Source: Actinopolymorpha cephalotaxi (GTDB lineage Bacteria > Actinomycetota > Actinomycetes > Propionibacteriales > Actinopolymorphaceae). From it: 64,000 nt of DNA. The translations under genes were made by a program, and so were the position numbers. Below are positions 1 to 7,608 of the stretch, one piece after another; the first letter of the stretch is position 1, and the number at the start of each line of letters is the position of its first letter. The notes below the pieces were generated by a model. It searched no databases and was not told where the DNA came from. It was given only the letters and a program-made list of their open reading frames with translations. The stretch spans positions 5,974,850 through 6,038,849 of the forward strand of contig NZ_JACBZA010000001.1 in the NCBI RefSeq assembly GCF_013408535.1, in the 5' to 3' direction.

Positions 1-2
1 CG

Positions 3-464
3 CCGGAGCACCCCACGCCCGAACGGGCCGCGTCCGTACGCCGCTCCACGCCCGAACGCGGCACGCCCGAACGTCGCACGATCGACGACGTGCTCGCGCA
101 GGCGCGCGCCCGGCTGAACCGCCTCAGCCCGGAGCAGGCGTACGACCGGGTGCGGGCCGGCGCGGTGCTGGTCGACATCCGGCCCAGCGAGCAGCGGGCC
201 CGGGAAGGTCAGGTCGAGGGTGCGGTCCCGGGCGCGCTGGTGGTCGAACGCAACGTCCTGGAATGGCGGTTCGACCCGGCCGGCGACGCTCGGCTGCCGG
301 AGGCGACGGGGTACGACGTGGAGGTCCTCGTCCTGTGCTCGGAGGGCTACACCTCCAGCCTCGCGGCGGCCGCGCTGCAGGACCTCGGCCTGCACCGCGC
401 CACCGACGTGGACGGCGGCTTCGTGGCCTGGGCCGCGGCCGGCCTGCCCACCCGCACCGGCTGA
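3..464 (+). CDS. Rhodanese-like domain protein (5' end outside window)
   Basis: Single rhodanese domain, a sulfurtransferase/phosphatase-like fold. The active-site loop is CSEGYTS, with the catalytic Cys in the position expected for the family; the domain begins near LSPEQAY and ends with GGFVAWAAAGLP, a usual rhodanese C-terminus. The frame is open to the left edge of the window with no ATG, GTG or TTG before GTG at 90. The residues just before that GTG (RTIDD) look like part of the domain's usual N-terminal helix, so the true start probably lies outside the window. The upstream codons encode a repetitive TPER-rich stretch. The sulfur donor and acceptor cannot be inferred. It converges on the methyltransferase gene across a 345-bp spacer. 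Confidence 0.8.
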   Translation, partial: PEHPTPERAASVRRSTPERGTPERRTIDDVLAQARARLNRLSPEQAYDRVRAGAVLVDIRPSEQRAREGQVEGAVPGALVVERNVLEWRFDPAGDARLPEATGYDVEVLVLCSEGYTSSLAAAALQDLGLHRATDVDGGFVAWAAAGLPTRTG

Positions 465-493
465 CCGAGCCGAGCTCCCGGTCACGAGTCGGA

Positions 494-513
494 GATTCTT
501 CCGCGGAAGAATC
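494..513. repeat. 20-bp perfect palindrome, copy 1
   Basis: GATTCTTCCGCGGAAGAATC is a perfect inverted repeat. An identical copy lies at 759-778. Either could form a 10-bp stem or serve as a binding site for a dimeric protein. It sits 30 bp past the rhodanese stop codon. There is no T-tract, so it is not a classical terminator. Confidence 0.85.
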
Positions 514-758
514 CGCGGCGCTCGGGCCCGCCGGTCCTGACCTGGTGCGGGCGCGCCGATGTGGCCGGCCGAAGCGTGAAGACGAACGGGTGTCAGGGCC
601 ACCGCGAGGTTTCGCACTACGGTCGCCGGACCGTCGTGCCCGCCGAAGCGTGAAAACCCGCCGCGGTCGTAGCCACCTGCCGTCTCCCCACTTCCGTCCG
701 GCCGGCCTGGCGGCTGTTCTCGCTTGAGCTGTGGGCCGACGTTCGCGGTCGGGGCCGG

Positions 759-778
759 GATTCTTCCGCGGAAGAATC
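759..778. repeat. 20-bp perfect palindrome, copy 2
   Basis: Same 20 bases as the palindrome at 494-513, with a 245-bp interval. It lies 32 bp beyond the stop codon of the leftward methyltransferase gene, so each convergent gene ends about 30 bp from one copy. This symmetry suggests a role at 3' ends or a paired insertion of a small repeat. Confidence 0.85.
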
Positions 779-809
779 CGACGAGGCCGGCAGGTTCTTG
801 GGCCGCGGA

Positions 810-1475
810 TCAGCTCCGCCGCGCCCGGAACAGGCTGTGCCCGCTGTCTCCTTCGGGCACGAACTCCTCTCCGGTGATAGTGAGCCCCGCCCGCGTCAGC
901 CATCCGCGGTAGGTCGCGGCGTCGGCGTGGCTCCACCACATCGGCGCGCCGAGCCAGTTCTCCTCCGAGCCCGTCCAGGCGGTGTGGCCGGCCGTGGCGA
1001 GGAGCCGGCCGCCGGGCCGCAGCCAGGACGCGATCCGGGCCAGCAGCGCCGGCTGCTCGTCCAGTGGGACGTGGATGAGGGCGTACAGGCAGACGACCGC
1101 GTCGAAGGACCCGGCCGGGAACTCCACCGCCGTGGCGTCGGCCCGCAGGAACGTCGCGCCGGGTACGAGGGCGCGCGCACGTGCGATCTGGACGTCGCTG
1201 AGGTCGACGCCGGTGACCGCGTACCCCGCCTCGTGCAGCGCCCGGGCCACCGGCACCCCACACCCGCACCCCAGGTCGAGCACCGCGCCACCAGCGGGAA
1301 CGCGGGCGGTCAGCTCGTCGATCCACCGCGCGTACCGCGGGTCGTCACCGTCGTCACCGTCGTCACCGTCACCGCGGTAGGCGTACGAGATCGCGTCGTA
1401 TCCCCGGCGGACGATCTGTTTCGGATCGGTCTCCGGATCGGTCTCCGGACCAGGTTCCGGGTCTTGGCCTGCCAC
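810..1475 (-). CDS. Class I SAM-dependent methyltransferase
   Basis: Small Rossmann-fold methyltransferase of 221 residues. Motif I is VLDLGCGCG (SAM binding), followed by the acidic ribose-binding residue in TGVDLS, an FDAVVCLYALIHVP segment corresponding to motif IV, and WLRPGGRLL (post-motif). The substrate is unknown. The start is GTG at 1475. The N-terminus is low-complexity: ETDP occurs twice and GDD three times, encoded by near-perfect 12-bp and 9-bp tandem DNA repeats, so its length may vary between strains. It stands alone; the neighbour upstream on the same strand is 80 bp away and functionally unrelated. Confidence 0.85.
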   Translation of the reverse strand: MAGQDPEPGPETDPETDPKQIVRRGYDAISYAYRGDGDDGDDGDDPRYARWIDELTARVPAGGAVLDLGCGCGVPVARALHEAGYAVTGVDLSDVQIARARALVPGATFLRADATAVEFPAGSFDAVVCLYALIHVPLDEQPALLARIASWLRPGGRLLATAGHTAWTGSEENWLGAPMWWSHADAATYRGWLTRAGLTITGEEFVPEGDSGHSLFRARRS

Positions 1476-1554
1476 ACCGCAGAACCGTAGGGATTCCCGC
1501 CCCCGACCGCGACCGGTTTCGACCGCCGGCCGGGATCAGGCGCCGAACGTGGCT

Positions 1555-2763
1555 TCAGCTGGTTCGAAGCACCGCCCACAGGTCGGCGCCGCGGCGCAGG
1601 CCCAGCGCGAGGCCGGGCCGCCAGCCGGGCGGGTCGGTCTCGGTGAGCAGGGAGTACGCGATGGCGGGGCTGAACTCTCCCGCCCGCACGCTCGCGCCGA
1701 CGCCGCACTGCCCGTCGGACTCACCCGGCGGGCGGGCCCACACCTGCATGTCCAGCGCGTGCGAGCCGCCGAGGCGCGGTGCCTGCCCGACCCGCTGACC
1801 AGGCGGGTTGCACCACTGCGCGTCCTCCGTCGGCCGGCCGTTGCGGCTGGTGTCGACGAGGAACCGCGACGAGATCCCCTTCGCGCCGAGCGCGTCCGCG
1901 ATCGCGTGGCCGTAGTCGACGTTCGCCTCCGTGGACCGGTAGTTGGACACGTTCAGCGAGAAGCCGCGGGCGTTCGCCACGTGCGCCCGGCGCAGCCGCT
2001 CGGCCATCACCTCCGGCGGGATCCAGGCCGCGTGCCCGGCGTCGACGTACACCCACGTACCGGGTGAGACGGCGCGGAACCGGTCCACCGCGTACGCGAT
2101 CAGCCGGTCGTACTGGCGCTGCCAGGCGGCGGGCAGGCAGGTCTGCCCGGCCAGCGCGTCGGGTTCGAGCACCACCACGGCGGGGCGGGAGCCGATCCCG
2201 GCGGCCAGCCCGTCGATCCAGGACCGGTACGCCGCGGGGTCGGACGCACCGCCCGCGCTGTAGCCGCCGCAGTCGCGGCGCGGGATGTTGTACGCCACCA
2301 GGACCGGCAGCCGGTGTGCCCGCGCGGCCGCCGTGGCGTACTGCCGCGCCGAGGTGGCGTCGTCCCAGCCGCCCAGGAACCACCGGGCGACTGGCCGCTG
2401 CGCGATCCCCTCCGCGATCAGGGACCGGCGCGGGTCGCGGGGGTTGTCACGGACCCAGACCGTGGGCTGGCCGTGCGGGTCGACGTAGAAGCCGTTGGTA
2501 CGCGAGACCGGGTTGTCCCTCGTGGGATGTGCGGCCATCGGCCAGGTGGGGCCGTTCGAGGACAGTTCGCCGTTCGTCGGGCTGATCACCACCGCCGTGA
2601 CCGCGGCCACCGCCAGGATTGCCGCCGCCCCGACCATGCGCCGGGTACGCCGGCCCGGCTCGAACGGCGCGAGCACCGGCCGCAGGATCCACCTCAGCCG
2701 AGGTCCCAGCTCACGCCACCACACCGGATCCGGAATGTCTCGCAGGATGTCCCGAAGGCCCAT
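1555..2763 (-). CDS. Glycoside hydrolase family 6 (endoglucanase/cellobiohydrolase), membrane-anchored or secreted
   Basis: GH6 enzymes hydrolyse beta-1,4-glucan with inversion. Family landmarks: YNIPRRDCGGYSAGGA (loop with a conserved Asp), VVLEPDAL, YVDAGHAAW, NVSNY, FLVDTSRNG and the WCNPPG motif near the C-terminus. The 402-residue protein has a hydrophobic segment at about 44-62 (AAAILAVAAVTAVVI), so it is a signal-anchored or cleaved extracytoplasmic enzyme. I placed the start at ATG 2763, directly after a GGGGAG ribosome site, rather than at the longer in-frame 2826. No carbohydrate-binding module is present. Single-gene transcription unit; endo- versus exo-action cannot be decided from sequence. 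Confidence 0.88.
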   Translation of the reverse strand: MGLRDILRDIPDPVWWRELGPRLRWILRPVLAPFEPGRRTRRMVGAAAILAVAAVTAVVISPTNGELSSNGPTWPMAAHPTRDNPVSRTNGFYVDPHGQPTVWVRDNPRDPRRSLIAEGIAQRPVARWFLGGWDDATSARQYATAAARAHRLPVLVAYNIPRRDCGGYSAGGASDPAAYRSWIDGLAAGIGSRPAVVVLEPDALAGQTCLPAAWQRQYDRLIAYAVDRFRAVSPGTWVYVDAGHAAWIPPEVMAERLRRAHVANARGFSLNVSNYRSTEANVDYGHAIADALGAKGISSRFLVDTSRNGRPTEDAQWCNPPGQRVGQAPRLGGSHALDMQVWARPPGESDGQCGVGASVRAGEFSPAIAYSLLTETDPPGWRPGLALGLRRGADLWAVLRTS

Positions 2764-2979
2764 GCCGCTCCCCTCGCCGAGCGGGGCGCACGACTTGCCG
2801 GCGCCACGACCGCCCACGGTGGCCAACAGCCGCCAACGTAACCCCGCCCGTCCGGGCCGAGGGGGCGACTCAGGCGGAGAGGGGAGGCAGGTTCACCCGA
2901 ACGGGGGAGCCGCCGTCACCCGCGTCGCGCGTCGCCGGCCGACCGGTTCCTGGTGGCCGCGGCGCAGCCCAGGAAGGGA

Positions 2980-3861
2980 TCAGGCGCGTTCGGCGGCCAC
3001 CTGCGCGCGGACGGCGGGGATCACCTCCGCGGCGAACCTCCGCCACTGCTCCGGATCCTCCGCCCACAGCACGAACGTGTCGAACCCGAGCCCTACCGCG
3101 AGGTCGGTGAGCTCGTCCACCCACTGGTCGGCGGGCCCGCGCAGGAGGCCCTCGGACCGTCCGGTGGTGAGCGTTCCGGCGACGTTCAGGATCCGGCGTA
3201 CGTCGGAAGGCCGGCGACCCGCGGCGAGCGCGGCCTCGTCGATCCGGGCCGCCCCCTCGGTCAGCGCACCGACGTCGCCGTCGCGGAGGGAGGGCAGCCA
3301 CCCGTCGGCGGACCGGCCGGTCAGGGCGAGCGCCCGCGGACCGTGGACGCCCAGCCAGATGCCGATCGGGTGCGCGGGCACCGGGCCCGAGGCCGTCCCG
3401 GCGAGCCGGTGGAAGCGGCCCTCGAACCGTAGGTCGCGCTGCCCGCTCCACAGCAGCCGGATCACCTCGATCGCCTCACTGAGACCGGTGATCGCCTCGC
3501 CGGGGCTGCGCCGGGTGCCGCCGTACGCCTCGATCGCGTCCCAGAACGCGCCGCTGCCCAGGCCGAGCTCGCACCGCCCGCCGCTGAGCAGGTCCAGGCT
3601 GGCCGCGGCCTTGGCGAGGACGGCGGGCGGGCGCAGGGCGAGGTTCGCCACGTCGGGAAAGACCCGGATCCGCTCGGTGCGGGCGGCGATCATCGCCAAC
3701 AGCGTCCAGGTCTCGACGTAGCGGCGCTGGTACGGGTGGTCCTGGACGCCCACGCAGTCGAAACCGGCCCGCTCCAGCTCCCGGGCGGTGTCCAGCAGCG
3801 GGTCGGCGGCGTTCGGCACCAGGAAGTATCCGAACGCCAGATCCCGTCCGTAGTCGGGCAT
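2980..3861 (-). CDS. LLM-class F420-dependent oxidoreductase
   Basis: Luciferase-like TIM-barrel oxidoreductase of 293 residues. Diagnostic segments are AGFDCVGVQDHPYQ, TERIRVFPDVANLALRPP, LAKAAASLDLLSGGRCELGLGSG and PIGIWLGVHGPRAL, matching the actinobacterial group that usually binds coenzyme F420 rather than FMN. The substrate is unknown. Start at 3861; the upstream sequence is pyrimidine-poor but has only a weak ribosome site. It stands between the GH6 gene and glutathione peroxidase, all leftward, with gaps over 90 bp, so operon membership is uncertain. Confidence 0.85.
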   Translation of the reverse strand: MPDYGRDLAFGYFLVPNAADPLLDTARELERAGFDCVGVQDHPYQRRYVETWTLLAMIAARTERIRVFPDVANLALRPPAVLAKAAASLDLLSGGRCELGLGSGAFWDAIEAYGGTRRSPGEAITGLSEAIEVIRLLWSGQRDLRFEGRFHRLAGTASGPVPAHPIGIWLGVHGPRALALTGRSADGWLPSLRDGDVGALTEGAARIDEAALAAGRRPSDVRRILNVAGTLTTGRSEGLLRGPADQWVDELTDLAVGLGFDTFVLWAEDPEQWRRFAAEVIPAVRAQVAAERA

Positions 3862-3958
3862 CCCACCACCTCCCCGACGACCACGACGACCAGGGACGAC
3901 CCGTGACGATCCCGGACGACGCCCCTTGCCTACGTCCTCGTGCCGAGCGGAGCGGCGG

Positions 3959-4447
3959 CTACTTCGGCAGGTTCGCCTCGATCGTCTCCACCAGCTTGGG
4001 GTCGTCCGGCTCGGTACCGGGGCGGAACCGCGCGACGATCTTGCCGTTCGGTGAGACCACGAACTTCTCGAAGTTCCACTGGATGTCGCCGGCCTCGCCC
4101 TCGGCGTCCGGCACGGCGGTCAGCTCGGCGTAGATCGGGTGCCGGTCGGGCCCGTTGACCTCGACCTTCTCGTACATCGGGAACGTCACGCCGTAGGTCG
4201 CGGAGCAGAACTCCTGGATCTCCTCGGCCGTACCGGGCTCCTGCCCGCCGAACTGGTTGCACGGGAAACCGACGACCGCGAAGCCCCGGTCGGCGTACTG
4301 CTCGTGCAGCCGCTCCAGTCCGGTGTACTGCGGAGTCAGGCCGCACTTGGATGCGACGTTGACGACCAGCAGGGCACGCCCGGCCAGGTCGGCCAGGGAT
4401 CCGGGTGCACCGGCCAGCGTTCGTACGGGGGTGTCGTAGAGGCTCAC
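3959..4447 (-). CDS. Glutathione peroxidase family (thioredoxin-dependent peroxidase type)
   Basis: Reduces hydrogen and organic hydroperoxides. The peroxidatic residue is Cys in NVASKCGLT (not selenocysteine). The second signature GFPCNQFGGQEPG supplies a Cys likely to be the resolving residue, and WNFEKFVV supplies the catalytic Trp/Asn. Actinobacteria lack glutathione, so the electron donor is probably thioredoxin or mycothiol-linked (family knowledge, not visible here). I chose GTG 4447, with GGAAGGA ten bases upstream; an in-frame start at 4492 would add 15 basic residues outside the domain. 162 residues. It is divergent from the ECF41 sigma gene. Confidence 0.9.
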   Translation of the reverse strand: MSLYDTPVRTLAGAPGSLADLAGRALLVVNVASKCGLTPQYTGLERLHEQYADRGFAVVGFPCNQFGGQEPGTAEEIQEFCSATYGVTFPMYEKVEVNGPDRHPIYAELTAVPDAEGEAGDIQWNFEKFVVSPNGKIVARFRPGTEPDDPKLVETIEANLPK

Positions 4448-4538
4448 GCGTGGGTCCTTCCGTCGAGGTGGCTCCCGCCGTACCCCCATCAAACCCCAGG
4501 ACGCCGACAGACCGAACGCCGCGACCGATCCGGCCGCA

Positions 4539-4565
4539 TGTCACGTACGCCGGACCGGCCTCGTC
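4539..4565 (+). promoter_or_regulatory. ECF41-type promoter of sigJ
   Basis: TGTCACG, exactly 16 bases, then CGTC. This matches the published ECF41 promoter form (TGTCACA-N16-CGTC). It lies 50 bp upstream of the ATG of the ECF41 sigma gene itself, which implies autoregulation. An element with the same two hexamers and the same spacing precedes the next gene at 5623. Confidence 0.75.
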
Positions 4566-4615
4566 TACGGTCGAGTTCGCGGCCACAGCTCGACCGTGGG
4601 ACAGGAGGCGCGGCC

Positions 4616-5617
4616 ATGACCATGGCGCACGAGGCGGGAGGTCCCGGCGAGCCCGAACCCCCGGCCGGGGCCGAAGCCAGGGCCGACACCGGGACCGACA
4701 CCGGGATCGACGCCGGGATCGACGCCGGCGACCCGACGGCGGTCTTCGACGAGCACCGGGACCTGCTGTTCGGGGTCGCCTACCGCGTGCTCGGCCGGGC
4801 CGTCGACGCCGAGGACGCGGTCCAGGACGCCTGGCTCCGCTGGCGCGAGGTCGACCACGCGAGCGTGCGGGATCCCCGCGCGTACCTCGTCCGGGTGGTG
4901 ACCCACCTCGCCGTCGACCGGCTGCGCAGCGCCCAGCACCGCCGCGAGACCTACGTCGGGCCGTGGCTGCCCGAGCCGATCCTCACCGCGCCCGACATCG
5001 CCGACGACGTGGCGCTGGCCGACTCGGTGTCGTTCGGGATGCTGGTGGTGCTGGAAACGCTGTCCCCGCTGGAGCGCGCGGTGTTCGTGCTGCGGGAGGC
5101 GTTCGGGTTCTCCCACGCCGAGATCGCCGGCACCCTCGGCCGCTCGGAGGATGCCGTCCGCCAGCTGGCCCGGCGAGCGCGCCAGCACGTGGAGGCACGC
5201 CGGCCGAGGTTCGAGACCGACCGGACCACCCAGCGGGACGCGACCGAACGCTTCCTGGCGGCCGCCAACTCCGGCGACCTGGCCGGCCTGATGAACCTCC
5301 TCGCTCCCGACGTCACCCTGCTCAGCGACGGCGGCGGCGTGGCCAAGGCGGCGCTGCGGGTCATCGAGGGCGCGGACAAGGTGGCCCGCTTCCTGGCCGG
5401 CATCGCCCAGAAGCCGCCGCCGGAGCCGCGCACCTACCTCGCCTCCGTCAACGGGCGGTTGGCGCTGGTGGTCACCTCCCGCGGTGAGCCGCACAGCGTG
5501 TTCTCGCTGGACGTCGTGGACGGGCGGGTCACCACCATCCATGTCCAGGTCAACCCGGACAAACTGCACGGCCTGCACGACATCGCGACCGTGGGAAACC
5601 CGGTCGGCCTCCTGTAG
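4616..5617 (+). CDS. sigJ: ECF41-family RNA polymerase sigma factor (SigJ type) with SnoaL-like C-terminal domain
   Basis: Contains sigma region 2 (about 40-105; DAEDAVQDAWLRW, PRAYLVRVVTHLAVDRLRS), region 4 (about 150-200; LSPLERAVFVLREAFGFSHAEIAGTLG) and a SnoaL-like domain at about 215-333. The three ECF41 hallmarks are present: WLPEP in the linker, DGGG in the extension, and NPDKL near the C-terminus. In this family the extension replaces a separate anti-sigma factor and tunes activity. Start at ATG 4616 after AGGAGG; the frame is open upstream to 4139 but that part is antisense to glutathione peroxidase. The N-terminus has a tandem TGTDTGIDAGIDAG stretch. 333 residues. The downstream oxidoreductase is the likely target. 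Confidence 0.92.
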   Translation: MTMAHEAGGPGEPEPPAGAEARADTGTDTGIDAGIDAGDPTAVFDEHRDLLFGVAYRVLGRAVDAEDAVQDAWLRWREVDHASVRDPRAYLVRVVTHLAVDRLRSAQHRRETYVGPWLPEPILTAPDIADDVALADSVSFGMLVVLETLSPLERAVFVLREAFGFSHAEIAGTLGRSEDAVRQLARRARQHVEARRPRFETDRTTQRDATERFLAAANSGDLAGLMNLLAPDVTLLSDGGGVAKAALRVIEGADKVARFLAGIAQKPPPEPRTYLASVNGRLALVVTSRGEPHSVFSLDVVDGRVTTIHVQVNPDKLHGLHDIATVGNPVGLL

Positions 5618-5622
5618 GCAGA

Positions 5623-5649
5623 TGTCACGTCCGGCCGGCGTACCCCGTC
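5623..5649 (+). promoter_or_regulatory. ECF41-type promoter of the FAD oxidoreductase gene
   Basis: TGTCACG-N16-CGTC, the same elements and spacing as at 4539-4565, begins five bases after the sigma-gene stop and ends 55 bp before the oxidoreductase ATG. It marks this gene as a direct target of the upstream sigma factor. Confidence 0.75.
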
Positions 5650-5704
5650 GTCCTGACGACCGCCCGTGGAGTCTCGCGGGCGGCATCTGGACGAAGGGGG
5701 AACC

Positions 5705-7015
5705 ATGGCGCAACGCACCGACCACGCCGAACCTGTCGAATCCGCCGAACCTCTCGAACCCGCCGGCCACGGCGGCCACGCCGGACCCGCCGACCTCACC
5801 GTGATCGGCGGCGGCCTGGGTGGGCTGGTGGCCGCGGTCGCGGCGGCCGAGGAGGGTGCCCGGGTCCAGCTCTTCGAGGCACACCGAACGCTGGGCGGCC
5901 GGGCGCGTTCGACGACGTCGGATCCTGGCGAGCCGTACGTCGCGAACGAGGGCCCGCACGCCCTCTACAGCGACGGCCCGCACTGGTCCTGGCTGGTCGA
6001 GCGCGGGCTGGCGACCCCGGCCCGGCCGGCGCCGCTGGGTGCGACGTTCCGGCTGCGGTTCCGACACCAGGGCCGGCTGCGCGCGCTTCCGCCCCGGGGC
6101 GTCCTCGCCGCCTCCGCCCACCGGCGCCTGCGGGCCCCCGTCGACCAGGACTTCACCACCTGGGCGACCGGCCGGTTCGGTGAGCGGGACGCGGCCGCGA
6201 TGGCCGCCGCCACCGGCGTGACGGTGTACGACTTCGACCCCGGTCGGCTGTCCGCGGCGTACGTCTGGGAACGGTTCCAGCGGCTCGTCCGGCCCGGGCG
6301 ACCGTCCGCTCGGTACGTCGTCGGCGGCTGGCAGGCCATGGTCGACCGGCTCGCGGCCAGGGCGCGTGAGCTCGGCGTCGTGATCGAGACCGGCGCCCGG
6401 GTCGACGCCGTACCGACGCGGACACCGGTGATCGTGGCCACCTCGCTGCCCGCGGCCCGGCGACTGCTCGGCGACCCCGCGCTGGCCTGGGCGAGCGGCC
6501 GGGCGGTACTGCTCGACCTGGGCCTGCGTCAGCGGCGGGGTGACCCGTTCATCGTGTTCGACCTGGACGAGGCGGGCTTCGTCGAGCGGGTCACGGTCCC
6601 CGACCCGACCCTCGCGCCGGCGGGACACTCGCTGGTCCAGGCCCAGCTGCCGCTGCGGCCGGACGAGTCGAAGGCGGCCGGCCTCACCCGGCTGGAGACG
6701 ACGCTCGACCTGGGCCTGCCCGGCTGGCGGGAACGCGTGACGTGGCGCCGCGACGCCGTCGCGTCCGGGCGTACGGGAGCGGTGGACCTGCCCGGGACGA
6801 GCTGGCTGGACCGGCCGGCGATCGACCGCGGCGACGGCGTCTTCCTCGTCGGCGACCAGGTGGCCGCACCCGGCATGCTCGGGGAGGTGACGCTGGCCAG
6901 TGCGCTGACGGCCGCCGAGCTCGCTCTCGCTCAGCTCCGTCCGGGCATCAACAGGCCGCGGTCGAACGCCACCGCGACCGCCGCGGCGCGGTCATTCACG
7001 CCGAGCTTGCCGTAG
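5705..7015 (+). CDS. FAD-dependent oxidoreductase, phytoene-desaturase/amine-oxidase-like
   Basis: 436 residues with an N-terminal dinucleotide-binding motif (VIGGGLGGLVAAVAAAEEG) followed by a glutamate and the LGGRAR signature of flavin amine oxidases and carotenoid desaturases. The C-terminal FAD-contact segment is DGVFLVGDQVAAPGMLGEVTLASALTAA. The substrate is unknown. Start at ATG 5705 with AAGGGGG upstream. Preceded by an ECF41 promoter; oxidoreductases are frequent partners of ECF41 sigma factors. The last 28 codons overlap, tail to tail, the end of the leftward response-regulator gene (85 bp), so the C-terminus after LALAQL is probably not conserved. Confidence 0.85.
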   Translation: MAQRTDHAEPVESAEPLEPAGHGGHAGPADLTVIGGGLGGLVAAVAAAEEGARVQLFEAHRTLGGRARSTTSDPGEPYVANEGPHALYSDGPHWSWLVERGLATPARPAPLGATFRLRFRHQGRLRALPPRGVLAASAHRRLRAPVDQDFTTWATGRFGERDAAAMAAATGVTVYDFDPGRLSAAYVWERFQRLVRPGRPSARYVVGGWQAMVDRLAARARELGVVIETGARVDAVPTRTPVIVATSLPAARRLLGDPALAWASGRAVLLDLGLRQRRGDPFIVFDLDEAGFVERVTVPDPTLAPAGHSLVQAQLPLRPDESKAAGLTRLETTLDLGLPGWRERVTWRRDAVASGRTGAVDLPGTSWLDRPAIDRGDGVFLVGDQVAAPGMLGEVTLASALTAAELALAQLRPGINRPRSNATATAAARSFTPSLP

Positions 7016-7608
7016 ATGTGCAGCAGGTGCGTCTTGACCGTCGCCTCGCTGATGAACAGCCTGGCGGCGGCCTCGCGGTTGGTGGAGCCGCGCGCGATCA
7101 GGCCGAGCACCTCCAACTCCCGCTGGCTCAGCGGCTCCACCGCGGGGCGGCGGACCTGTCCGAGCAGCCGGGTCGCCACCGCCGGGGACAGCACCGCCTC
7201 GCCGCGGGCGGCCGCCACCACCGCACGGAACAGTTCCTCGCGGGGAGCGTCCTTGAGGAGGTAGCCGGTCGCGCCCGCCTCGATCGCGGTCACCACGTCG
7301 CTGTCGGTGTCGTACGTCGTGAGCACCAGCACCCGGACCGGCGTACCGGCCCGCGCCAGCCGGGTGATCGCCGTGACCCCGTCCATGACCGGCATCCGCA
7401 GGTCCATCAGGACGACGTCCGGACGTAGCTCCGGCACCATCCGGACCGCCTCGGCACCGTCGGCGGCCTCGCCCAGCACCTCGAACCTCGGGTCGGCGCC
7501 GAACATCCCGTGCAGGCCGTCGCGGACGACCGGGTGGTCGTCGACGATCAGCACCCGGATCGGCGCGGGCCGGGCGGCCGGCTCACCGGACGGCGTCGGT
7601 GAGGTCAT
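6931..7608 (-). CDS. LuxR/NarL-family response regulator
   Basis: 225 residues. Receiver domain with acidic pocket DD in LIVDDHP and phospho-acceptor Asp69 in DVVLMDLRMPVMDG; switch residues T and K in VLTTYD and LLKDAP. C-terminal LuxR helix-turn-helix: LSQRELEVLGLIARGSTNREAAARLF, then ISEATVKTHLLHIYGKLGV. Its ATG overlaps the TGA of the histidine kinase gene by ATGA, so the two are translationally coupled. Together they probably control the ABC exporter genes immediately upstream in the same leftward operon. Confidence 0.93.
   Translation of the reverse strand: MTSPTPSGEPAARPAPIRVLIVDDHPVVRDGLHGMFGADPRFEVLGEAADGAEAVRMVPELRPDVVLMDLRMPVMDGVTAITRLARAGTPVRVLVLTTYDTDSDVVTAIEAGATGYLLKDAPREELFRAVVAAARGEAVLSPAVATRLLGQVRRPAVEPLSQRELEVLGLIARGSTNREAAARLFISEATVKTHLLHIYGKLGVNDRAAAVAVAFDRGLLMPGRS

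Larger units (their letters stand above)
465..809. other. Gene-free spacer between convergent genes with paired palindromes
   Basis: This 345-bp stretch separates two convergent genes and holds no convincing gene. It contains two identical 20-bp palindromes (494-513 and 759-778), a smaller hairpin at 623-638 (ACGGTC-GCCG-GACCGT), and two copies of CCGAAGCGTGAA near 572 and 642. Reading frames cross it, but they are arginine/proline-rich shadow frames. Confidence 0.6.

Noticed and set aside
124-1326. 400-codon minus-strand frame crossing the rhodanese gene and spacer
   Set aside because: Arg/Pro-rich shadow; the rhodanese and methyltransferase are better supported.
4565-6628. 687-codon open frame on the minus strand opposite the sigma and oxidoreductase genes
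   Set aside because: Its product is Gly/Arg/Val-rich without any motif, while both plus-strand genes have clear families, ribosome sites and promoters. It is a shadow caused by high GC.
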